NCBI GenBank assembly: GCA_964444305.1
Contig: CAYUGQ010000034.1
Coordinates: 1 to 21,266 of the forward strand
Direction of reading: 5' to 3'
Length of the DNA: 21,266 bases
Origin: JAKFFN01 sp964444305
Lineage (GTDB): Bacteria; Sumerlaeota; Sumerlaeia; Sumerlaeales; Sumerlaeaceae
In this document: positions 15,197 through 21,266 of the stretch, piece by piece
Layout: each line of letters begins with the position of its first letter
Position numbering within the stretch: the stretch's first letter is position 1
The notes under the pieces: generated by a model
Told to the model about the DNA's origin: nothing
Databases searched by the model: none
Seen by the model: the letters and a program-made list of their open reading frames with translations, nothing else
Position numbers and translations under genes: made by a program

Positions 15197-16501
15197 ATGG
15201 ACTGGCTGATGAGGCTCATGCTTCGTGATGATGACAACCCGGGTGTCGGCGTGAGCGACACGAGTTCTGCAGAAATGCCTTCGTCGTGGTGGCGCGCGAT
15301 TGGTCCGGGGATTGTGGCGGCGGCGACGGGGGTGGGGGCGGGAGACCTGGTGGCGACGCTGGCGGCGGGAAGCCGTTATGGATATACGCTTTTGTGGGCG
15401 GTGCTGGTGGGGGTGCTGGTAAAAATTGCGCTGGGGGAGGCCGTGGGGCGCTATCACCTGGCGACGGGCAGTACGCTGTTGCGAGGCTGGCGCACGCTTG
15501 GGGCGTGGACGACGGTCTATTTCGGGTTTTATGTGGTGATTTGGGGTTTTATTTATGGGGCTACGGGGATGACGGCGTCGGGGCTGCCGTTGAATGTGTT
15601 ATTTCCGTTTTTTTCCACGCAGGTGTGGGGAGTTGTTTGCGGTTTGACGGGGCTAATTTTGGTGTGGTGGGGTGGGTATGCGCGTTTTGAGAAGCTGATT
15701 ACGGGGCTTGTGGCGGTGATGTTTGTGTGTGTGGTGGGTTTTGCGATCCTGGTTACGCCGGATATCCCTAATATGATGAAGGGCCTGGTGCCGCGCCTGC
15801 CGGCGAATTCGCTTATTTATACGCTGGGGTTGCTGGGCGGGGTGGGCGGCAGTATTACCATGGCGGCGTATGGCTATTGGTATAACGCGAAGGGGGGTAA
15901 CGATCCGCGGTGGCTGCCGTTTATGAGGATGGATAATACGCTGGCGTATGTGATGACGGGGATTTTTGTGATCGCCATGTTGATTGTGGGGGCGGAGTTG
16001 CTTTTTGTGGCTCAGATCGGGGTGACGGAAAACAGCCAGGGTCTGGTGATGCTGGGTGAGGTATTGCATGAGCGGTTTGGGAAGGTGGCCTGGGCGTTGT
16101 TTATGGTTGGATTTTGGGCTACGAGCATGACCAGTGTGCTGGGCGTATGGAATGGGGTTAGCCTGATGTTCAGCGATTTCGTGAGGGCGTTACGGGGGAA
16201 GCCGGCTTTGAGTGGGGAGGCGGCGACGAAAACGCCGGAGTTTCGCGCTTATGCCCTGTGGCTGACTTTTCCGCCGCTGGTGTTACTGTTCCAGTTTGCG
16301 GAGCGGCCTGTTAAGCTTATTTTGATCTATGGAGCGCTGGGTGCGCTGTTTATGCCTTTCCTGGCGGCTACTTTATTAGTTTTGTTGAATCGTGGTGTGG
16401 ATCGCCGCTATCGGAACGGCTGGCTGTCCAACATCATGCTGGTGGCGGCGGTGGTTCTTTTTGCGGTGCTGTGTGTCCATGAGATTGTCGGGATGCTTTA
16501 G
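15197..16501 (+). CDS. Divergent Nramp-family (COG1914-type) membrane transporter lacking the DPGN motif
   Basis: The 434 residues hold about eleven hydrophobic helices starting near residue 33. The Nramp fold is indicated by WWRAIGPGIVAAATGVGAGD in helix 1, by the TM6-like GGVGGSITMAAYGYWYN and by the overall helix pattern. Classical members carry DPGN in helix 1 and MPH in helix 6 to bind Mn2+ or Fe2+. Here the aligned positions read GAGD (47-50) and MAA, so a different substrate (Mg2+, another metal, or something else) must be considered. The start is uncertain. ATG 15197 abuts AGGGGG with no spacing, ATG 15209 is 12 bases from it, and an ideal ribosome-binding site lies further upstream before a short in-frame leader. 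The gene is divergent from the solute-binding protein gene. Confidence 0.82.
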   Translation: MDWLMRLMLRDDDNPGVGVSDTSSAEMPSSWWRAIGPGIVAAATGVGAGDLVATLAAGSRYGYTLLWAVLVGVLVKIALGEAVGRYHLATGSTLLRGWRTLGAWTTVYFGFYVVIWGFIYGATGMTASGLPLNVLFPFFSTQVWGVVCGLTGLILVWWGGYARFEKLITGLVAVMFVCVVGFAILVTPDIPNMMKGLVPRLPANSLIYTLGLLGGVGGSITMAAYGYWYNAKGGNDPRWLPFMRMDNTLAYVMTGIFVIAMLIVGAELLFVAQIGVTENSQGLVMLGEVLHERFGKVAWALFMVGFWATSMTSVLGVWNGVSLMFSDFVRALRGKPALSGEAATKTPEFRAYALWLTFPPLVLLFQFAERPVKLILIYGALGALFMPFLAATLLVLLNRGVDRRYRNGWLSNIMLVAAVVLFAVLCVHEIVGML

Positions 16502-16591
16502 GGGCGATGGGGTTGCATTTAAGGGTTGAAAAAGGTGTTGATGCCCCTGTAGCCACATTATCAGCAGATTGAACTGAGTGGTGCTGACCCA

Positions 16592-16969
16592 TTGTCTATC
16601 ACATCTCGTAAGAAATCGCGTCCTATAACGCCTCGTTATGCGGCATTGCCCTTGATCAGCCTTTTATTGAAACTGGTTGGTTACTTGATGATTGGGTTCG
16701 GCCTGGCGGTGTCTGTGGTAGGGTTGATCAGCGCGTTGCGTCACTCTAGTATAATGGGGGACTGGACTGCATTTACTTATGTTGCGCCGTTGATTCTGCA
16801 GTTGTTTCGTCATTTCATCTACGCGCTAATGCTGCTCGGGGCGGCTGAACTGATTTATGTTTTGCTGGATATTGAAGATAACACGCGGCGCACGGCGGAT
16901 TATGTGACTGGTCGGGTTTCCGGCACGACGCCTCGCCAGACTCCCTCTTCTGAGCGGGATCAGTATTGA
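16592..16969 (+). CDS. Small two-helix membrane protein, function unknown
   Basis: The 125 residues have a basic head (SRKKSRPITPR), two long hydrophobic segments at about 18-48 and 64-93, and a polar tail beginning DIEDNTRRTADY. I do not recognise a named family. The positive-inside rule suggests both termini are cytoplasmic. The start is the weak point: TTG at 16592 has no good Shine-Dalgarno sequence, and the frame is open back to a stop at 16550 with only a CTG as alternative. It ends 40 bases before the epimerase gene on the same strand, so the two may be cotranscribed. Confidence 0.6.
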   Translation: MSITSRKKSRPITPRYAALPLISLLLKLVGYLMIGFGLAVSVVGLISALRHSSIMGDWTAFTYVAPLILQLFRHFIYALMLLGAAELIYVLLDIEDNTRRTADYVTGRVSGTTPRQTPSSERDQY

Positions 16970-17009
16970 CCGAGGCTAAAGTCTGGTCTGTCGCAGGAGC
17001 GAATTTCCC

Positions 17010-17975
17010 ATGATTACCAACCTGGTAACTGGTGGGGCCGGTTTTGTCGGTTCTCACCTGGTAGAGGCTTTACTGGCTAATAACGAATCTGTGATTGTGG
17101 TGGATGATCTTTCCACGGGGGCGATCAAGAACCTGGATGGGGTGAGGTCTAATCCGAAGCTGACGGTCCAGATGGGTAACATTATGGATGTGCCGCTGAT
17201 GAGGGAGCAGATAGACCGGGCGGACAGAGTGTGGCATTTGGCGGCGGCGGTGGGGGTGAGGCTGATCGTGGAGCGGCCGGTGCATACGATCGAAACGAAC
17301 ATTCGCGGTACGGAGGTGGTGTTGTCGCTGGCGGCCGGGAAGAAAAAGCCGGTTTTGATCACTTCGACCAGTGAGGTTTATGGCAAGAGCACGCGGGTTC
17401 CTTTTTCTGAGGGGGATGACCTGGTGTTTGGGAATACCACGCGGCCACGCTGGAGCTATGCTTGTTCGAAGGCTATTGATGAGTTCCTGGCGCTGGCGTA
17501 TTATGCAGAGCGGGAGCTGCCGGCGGTTATTGCGCGGCTTTTTAATACGGTGGGGCCTCGCCAGACGGGTCAATATGGAATGGTGATTCCCCGGTTTGTG
17601 AAGCAGGCCCTGGCGGGTGAGGCGTTGACGGTTTATGGGGATGGTTCGCAAAGCCGGGCTTTTGGGGACGTGAGCGATGTGGTGCGTGGGCTTATGGGCC
17701 TGATGGCTTGCGAAAAGGCACCGGGGCATGTCTTTAATATTGGTAATGAGCAAGAGATCACCATTGTGGACCTGGCGCGGAAGATTATTGAGAGATGTAA
17801 AAGTACGAGCCAGATTGAGTTTGTTCCGTTTGAGAAGGCATACGACGAGAACTTTGAGGATCTGGTGCGGCGGGTACCGGACCTGGGCAAAATCCGTGAG
17901 TTTACGGGCTATGAGCCGAGCCTGGGGATTGATGAAATCATTGACCGGGTGATAAACTGGTCGCGGTCTGTATGA
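17010..17975 (+). CDS. NAD-dependent sugar-nucleotide epimerase/dehydratase (extended SDR family)
   Basis: The 321 residues show the Rossmann NAD motif TGGAGFVGSH (7-16), an acidic NAD-selecting residue in VVDDLSTG (D32), the catalytic Ser/Thr around STSEVYG (119-125) and the YxxxK pair Y150/K154 in SYACSK. RLFNTVGPRQTGQYG and VYGDGSQSRAFGDVSDVV are typical of nucleotide-sugar enzymes such as UDP-glucose 4-epimerase and UDP-glucuronate decarboxylase, and I cannot separate these by eye. It would supply an activated sugar for envelope or exopolysaccharide synthesis. AGGAG at 16995-16999, ten bases before the ATG, supports this start. Confidence 0.9.
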   Translation: MITNLVTGGAGFVGSHLVEALLANNESVIVVDDLSTGAIKNLDGVRSNPKLTVQMGNIMDVPLMREQIDRADRVWHLAAAVGVRLIVERPVHTIETNIRGTEVVLSLAAGKKKPVLITSTSEVYGKSTRVPFSEGDDLVFGNTTRPRWSYACSKAIDEFLALAYYAERELPAVIARLFNTVGPRQTGQYGMVIPRFVKQALAGEALTVYGDGSQSRAFGDVSDVVRGLMGLMACEKAPGHVFNIGNEQEITIVDLARKIIERCKSTSQIEFVPFEKAYDENFEDLVRRVPDLGKIREFTGYEPSLGIDEIIDRVINWSRSV

Positions 17976-18012
17976 ATCGGGGCGGCAGGGCAAACATCAG
18001 TGATTAATGAAG

Positions 18013-18057
18013 CAAACGGCATTTATACGTTATAGCTTACCGTTTGAAAACCGGTTT
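18013..18057 (+). promoter_or_regulatory. Inverted repeats in the leader of the trigger-factor gene
   Basis: CAAACGG (18013-18019) pairs with CCGTTTG (18040-18046) across 20 AT-rich bases. A perfect palindrome, AAACCGGTTT (18048-18057), follows directly. No T-tract follows, so it is not a standard terminator for the epimerase gene. It could be an operator or an mRNA leader structure just before the tig ribosome-binding site AGGAG (18066-18070). Confidence 0.3.
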
Positions 18058-18079
18058 CTACTGTTAGGAGAATTAACTC

Positions 18080-19567
18080 GTGGTTGACGAAAAGGACGGC
18101 GTCGAAACCGCCACCGCTGAACCAACACCCAAAGGCGCGCTTGAGAGCGCTGTGCAGAAAGTGCGCGAACAGGCGCAGGATAAAGTCGCTTTTAAGGTGC
18201 TGTCGGAAGAGAATCTTTCCGGTGCCCGGCGCAAATTGCAGGTGGAAGTGGAGCAGGGTGAATGGGAACGTCGCCTCGAAGAACTTTTTAAGAATGTCCG
18301 GTCTCAGGCCACACTTCCCGGCTTCCGTAAGGGCAAAGCTCCTCTGCACATGTTGAAGAAGCGTTATCGTGATGGCGCTGTGAACGAGCTGGTGGAAAAA
18401 GTTTCTCCCATGATTATCCGTGATTATGAAACGGATAAAGAACTGGTGGTTTACGGCACGCCGACCATTACGGCTTATGAGGCTGAAGACGGTAAGGCGC
18501 CGACGATCACTTATGAAATGGAAATCAAGCCGGAGATTGTCGCTGAGAATTATAAAGGTCTGAGCGTGGAGTCTGCGGAGCATGAGCTGGATCCTGAAGC
18601 GGTTTCGACCCGTCTGGATGAGCTGCGTGAGCAGGCTGCGGTTTATGATGAAGTGGAGCGTGGCTGGCAGGACGGCGACGCTGTGGTGATTGACTATAAG
18701 ATCACGGGTGAAAAGGGCAAGACCCTTAGCCACCGCTCGAACCAGTTTATCGAGAATCCTGCCATGAATCTGCCGGCGGAAGTTGTGGAGCTGTTGAAGG
18801 ACAAGAAGGCCGAAGACAGCTTTGACGCCACGTCTAACAACATCAACTATAGCGTTACCGTTAAATCGATTAAAGAGAAGAAGCTGCCTGAACTGAACGA
18901 TGATTTTGCGAAGGATCTCGGCTATGAGAATGAAGCCGACATGCGCGCGAAAGTTCAGGAAGAGATTGAGAAACTGGTGAACACCCAGCGGGATGATGAG
19001 GCTTTTGAAGCTCTGACGCTGAAGCTGGTTGAGTCTCACGAGTTTGATATTCCGGATGCCCTGAAACAGCATGTGCAGAAAGAAATGGCCGAGACGGACA
19101 TGAACTATCTGCGCAGCACGGGTTATCGTCCGCCGCGGCTGATGAACATCGAGGAGCCGGAGGCATACAGCAAGGTCCTTGAGCAGGATGCGATTCAGCG
19201 GGTGAAGGGCTTCCTTCTGATCGATGCTATCGGCAAAAAGGAAAACATTGAGGTTACGGAAGAAGACATTAACGCTGCGCTGGAAGTGGAGGCTGCTCAG
19301 GCTGGCCGCAAGCCGGTGGCTGTTCGTGCGTCTTTGGAGCGTAACAAGCAGTGGGCTCGCTTCCTGGAGCAGGTTCGCTTTGAGAAGATCCGCGATTTCC
19401 TTCTGAAGCAGAACAACATCACTTATGTGAAGAAGGAAGAGCAGGCGGAAGATGAAGGGGGCGCTGATGCTGCTCCTACTGAAGAGAAGAAGAAACCGAC
19501 GAAGAAGAAGGCCAAAGCTGAGGATGCCAAGCCAGAGGCTGAAGCTGAGGCGAAATCAGACGAGTAA
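18080..19567 (+). CDS. tig: Trigger factor (ribosome-associated chaperone)
   Basis: Trigger factor docks at the ribosome exit tunnel and shields nascent chains. The ribosome-binding loop signature GFRKGKAP is at 81-88. The PPIase-like domain begins near WQDGDAVVIDYKI, and the helical C-terminal chaperone domain follows (LPELNDDFAKDLGYENEADM through LEQVRFEKIRDFLL). The tail from about 455 is low-complexity Lys/Glu/Ala. At 495 residues it is longer than the usual 430-450. About 37 extra residues precede the normal start and the tail is added. The GTG at 18080 is well supported by AGGAG nine bases upstream, and no later start fits. The PPIase domain looks short and lacks the usual glycine-rich FKBP loop, so isomerase activity is doubtful. 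The clpP/clpX genes often found next to tig are absent. Confidence 0.95.
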   Translation: MVDEKDGVETATAEPTPKGALESAVQKVREQAQDKVAFKVLSEENLSGARRKLQVEVEQGEWERRLEELFKNVRSQATLPGFRKGKAPLHMLKKRYRDGAVNELVEKVSPMIIRDYETDKELVVYGTPTITAYEAEDGKAPTITYEMEIKPEIVAENYKGLSVESAEHELDPEAVSTRLDELREQAAVYDEVERGWQDGDAVVIDYKITGEKGKTLSHRSNQFIENPAMNLPAEVVELLKDKKAEDSFDATSNNINYSVTVKSIKEKKLPELNDDFAKDLGYENEADMRAKVQEEIEKLVNTQRDDEAFEALTLKLVESHEFDIPDALKQHVQKEMAETDMNYLRSTGYRPPRLMNIEEPEAYSKVLEQDAIQRVKGFLLIDAIGKKENIEVTEEDINAALEVEAAQAGRKPVAVRASLERNKQWARFLEQVRFEKIRDFLLKQNNITYVKKEEQAEDEGGADAAPTEEKKKPTKKKAKAEDAKPEAEAEAKSDE

Positions 19568-19597
19568 TTTTGTCTGGGTTTATAGGGTAAATGATCG

Positions 19598-19627
19598 GCC
19601 GCGACGGGTTTCCGTTGCGGCTTTTTT
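19598..19627 (+). terminator. Intrinsic terminator after tig
   Basis: GCCGCGACGG (19598-19607) pairs with CCGTTGCGGC (19612-19621) with one G-U pair and a four-base loop, followed by TTTTTT. It ends 60 bases after the tig stop and only 12 bases before the hemW stop, so it lies at the convergent junction. Confidence 0.88.
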
Positions 19628-19638
19628 CATTGGGGGGG

Positions 19639-20802
19639 TTATAGCAGGTGTTCGATTACGGAGTCGGCGTAAAGCTGACCCTCGGGGGTGAGGCGGATGT
19701 GGTCGGTGGTCAGATCGATCCAGCCTCGTTCGCGCAACTCGTTCAGGGGGCGGGCGCGGGTGATTCGGATGTCCTGTCCGAGGCGACCGGTTAGCCAGTC
19801 GAGGGGCGCGCCGTCTGTCAGACGCAAGACCATCTGGAGGTTTTCCACGAGGGTGATGTCTGGATCGGCGCTGTCATGATTTTTGGCGAAAAGCCGGTTT
19901 TCTCTGATGGCGGCAGCGAAATCCCGGGCGCTTCGGGGGTTGGCGAAACGGCTCCCGGCCACGTAGGAATGGGACCCGGCGCCCAGGCCGACGAATTCGC
20001 TGAGGGTCCAGTAGGTTTTGTTGTGTCTGGATTGAAATCCGGGCTTTGCGTAATTGGAGATTTCGTAATGCTGGTAGCCTGCGGCGATGAGGCGTTGGCG
20101 GGTATGGCGAAACATCTCGGCACGGATGGCGTCGTCTGGCTGGGTGATCTGGCCTTTTTTCCACTGGCGGTAATAGTCGGTTCCGGCGTGGTAGGTCATT
20201 TCGTATACGCTGATGTGGTGGGGGTCGAGGGTGAGAGCCTGTTCGAGTTCGGCGGCCCAGCGCTGGGGAGACTGGCCGGGCAGGCTGCAGATCATATCGA
20301 AGGCAACAACTGCACCGGTGGCGCGGGCGTGGGCGATGGTTTCGAGGGAGTCTTCCACGCGATGGCGGCGTCCGGTGGGCTCCAGTAAGTCGGGAGAAAA
20401 CGTCTGCACGCCTATGCTGAACCGGTTTATGCCGGCCTGGGTCATGGCGAGATAATCGCCGGGGGTCAGGGTGGCTGGCTGGGTTTCGAGGGTGATTTCG
20501 ACCTGGTCGGAAATGCCGGCCCCCATGCTGCGGAGGCGCTGGACAAAATGGGCGAAGGCATTGGGCGGAAGCAGGCTTGGCGTGCCGCCGCCAAAGAAAA
20601 TACTGGTGACTGGCCGGTCAGCGAGGTGCGGATGCTCCTGCAGCCAGAGGGCGTATTCTTGGGTGCAAAGATCCAGCCAGGTATCAAACAGCGGATGCTC
20701 CCGTCCGGGGTCGGTCAGCGTAAAGAAGTCGCAGTAAGCGCACTTTTGTTCGCAAAACGGCACATGAACATAGATGCCGAGCTGTTCCGGGGAGGCTGTC
20801 AT
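19639..20802 (-). CDS. hemW: Heme chaperone HemW (radical-SAM, coproporphyrinogen III oxidase-like)
   Basis: HemW is a radical-SAM-fold protein that binds heme and passes it to respiratory proteins. It was long misannotated as the oxygen-independent coproporphyrinogen oxidase HemN. The 387 residues carry YVHVPFCEQKCAYCDF with C17, C21 and C24, then FFGGGTPSLL, RFSIGVQTF, the HemW-diagnostic HNKTYW followed by GLGAGSHS, and a C-terminal winged region (LNELRERGWIDL). HNxxYW and the normal HemW length argue against HemN. It follows the UbiD-family gene by 39 bases on the same strand, probably as one transcript. No strong ribosome-binding site precedes the ATG at 20802. Confidence 0.93.
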   Translation of the reverse strand: MTASPEQLGIYVHVPFCEQKCAYCDFFTLTDPGREHPLFDTWLDLCTQEYALWLQEHPHLADRPVTSIFFGGGTPSLLPPNAFAHFVQRLRSMGAGISDQVEITLETQPATLTPGDYLAMTQAGINRFSIGVQTFSPDLLEPTGRRHRVEDSLETIAHARATGAVVAFDMICSLPGQSPQRWAAELEQALTLDPHHISVYEMTYHAGTDYYRQWKKGQITQPDDAIRAEMFRHTRQRLIAAGYQHYEISNYAKPGFQSRHNKTYWTLSEFVGLGAGSHSYVAGSRFANPRSARDFAAAIRENRLFAKNHDSADPDITLVENLQMVLRLTDGAPLDWLTGRLGQDIRITRARPLNELRERGWIDLTTDHIRLTPEGQLYADSVIEHLL

Positions 20803-20841
20803 GATACTGGCGGTTGTGGGCTGTGAATCAGGTCGGTCCCT

Positions 20842-21266
20842 TTACAAGCCCAGTTTGTCCCAGATGGCATCTACGCGGGCTTTTACTTCGGGTGACATTT
20901 CGATGATCTCGGGCCAATCGCGGGTGAAGCCTTCGCCGGGCCATTTTGTGGTGGCGTCGATTCCCATTTTACCGCCGAAGCGGGGCATGTAGGAGGAGTG
21001 ATCGAGATCGTCTACGGGACCTTTGACGAGTTCTACGTCGTGGGCGTAATCGACGCTGCCGAAGGCGCGCCAGGCTAGTTCGCGGTAGTCGCGGATGTTG
21101 ACGTCGGCGTCCACCACGAGGATCATCTTTGTGAACATTGCCTGACCCAGACCCCAGATGCTGTGCATTACCTTGCGGGCGTGGCCGGGGTAGGCTTTTT
21201 TGATGGCGACGATCATAAGGTTATGAAAGACGGCTTCGGCGGGCATGTGCATGTCGACGACTTCGG
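20842..21266 (-). CDS. UbiD-family decarboxylase (menaquinone-type), C-terminal fragment
   Basis: The frame is open across the right window edge. About 141 residues are visible, starting EVVDMHMPAEAVFHNLMIV. Family signatures are KKAYPGHARKVMHSIWGLG, ILVVDADVNIRDYRELAWRA and GGKMGIDATTKW. UbiD enzymes are prenylated-FMN decarboxylases. The closest pattern I recall is the decarboxylase annotated in menaquinone biosynthesis, but the prenyl-FMN catalytic Glu/Arg region is outside the window. It is upstream of hemW in the same direction, so quinone and heme functions may be coexpressed. Confidence 0.88.
   Translation of the reverse strand, partial: EVVDMHMPAEAVFHNLMIVAIKKAYPGHARKVMHSIWGLGQAMFTKMILVVDADVNIRDYRELAWRAFGSVDYAHDVELVKGPVDDLDHSSYMPRFGGKMGIDATTKWPGEGFTRDWPEIIEMSPEVKARVDAIWDKLGL

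Noticed and set aside
15140..16501. UGA readthrough or recoding that extends the Nramp protein from 15140
   Set aside because: TGA is used as a normal stop for other genes here (for example ligA), no recoding element is evident, and the protein already has a full N-terminus from 15197 or 15209.
16498..16545. AGGGGC/GCCCCT pairing as a terminator after the Nramp-family gene
   Set aside because: The arms are short, the spacer is long and no T-tract follows on the plus strand.
1..21266. Mobile elements, CRISPR arrays, tRNA or rRNA genes
   Set aside because: I found no transposase or integrase motifs, no regularly spaced repeats, and no tRNA T-loop or rRNA signature in the spacers I read.

Overview
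The window is one contiguous piece of a GC-rich bacterial chromosome, broken only by a 100-base run of N at 5187-5286, which is a typical scaffold-gap placeholder from a draft genome. It carries about 18 recognisable genes, two of them cut by the window edges and two by the gap. I see no phage, insertion sequence, CRISPR array, tRNA or rRNA. The gene set is chromosomal housekeeping plus some metabolism: NAD-dependent DNA ligase, trigger factor, HemW, BioB, a UbiD-type decarboxylase of the menaquinone kind, and a CoA-dependent 2-oxoacid:ferredoxin oxidoreductase. This suggests a free-living bacterium with respiratory quinones and ferredoxin-linked carbon metabolism. The phylum cannot be fixed from sequence alone. 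Planctomycetota-like, Hydrogenedentota/Sumerlaeota-like or Chloroflexota-like lineages are guesses only.

Layout. 1-4683 is an envelope and DNA-repair block. It holds the tail of a DprE1-like FAD oxidase (+), converging on a minus-strand row ligA > wecA-like sugar-1-phosphate transferase > secreted GH43 glycosidase. The GH43 gene looks frameshifted at a C6 tract between its signal peptide and its catalytic domain. 4684-6063 holds a divergent Rrf2-type regulator (3' end in the gap), a pseudouridine-5'-phosphate glycosidase (5' end in the gap) and a shared bidirectional terminator. 6081-9076 is a minus-strand korA-korB operon. 9077-9524 is a non-coding spacer. 9525-10484 is a stand-alone HD-domain phosphohydrolase, closed by a second bidirectional terminator.

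10579-12944 is a minus-strand pair, bioB followed by an enolase-superfamily enzyme of unknown substrate. 13103-15043 is an orphan lipoprotein solute-binding protein of family 5. It is divergent from an unusual Nramp-family transporter (15197-16501) that lacks the DPGN metal-binding motif. The transporter is preceded by an ideal Shine-Dalgarno sequence driving a 10-codon in-frame leader ORF. 16592-19567 (+) holds a small two-helix membrane protein, a sugar-nucleotide epimerase/dehydratase and trigger factor. 19639-21266 (-) holds hemW behind a UbiD-family decarboxylase cut by the window edge.

The plus strand is G-rich over C in both gene orientations, as expected if it is the leading strand of one replichore. 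No dedicated novel system is evident. The points most worth a second look are the atypical Nramp protein and its leader ORF, the bioB-linked enolase-superfamily enzyme, the orphan HD hydrolase and the split GH43 gene.
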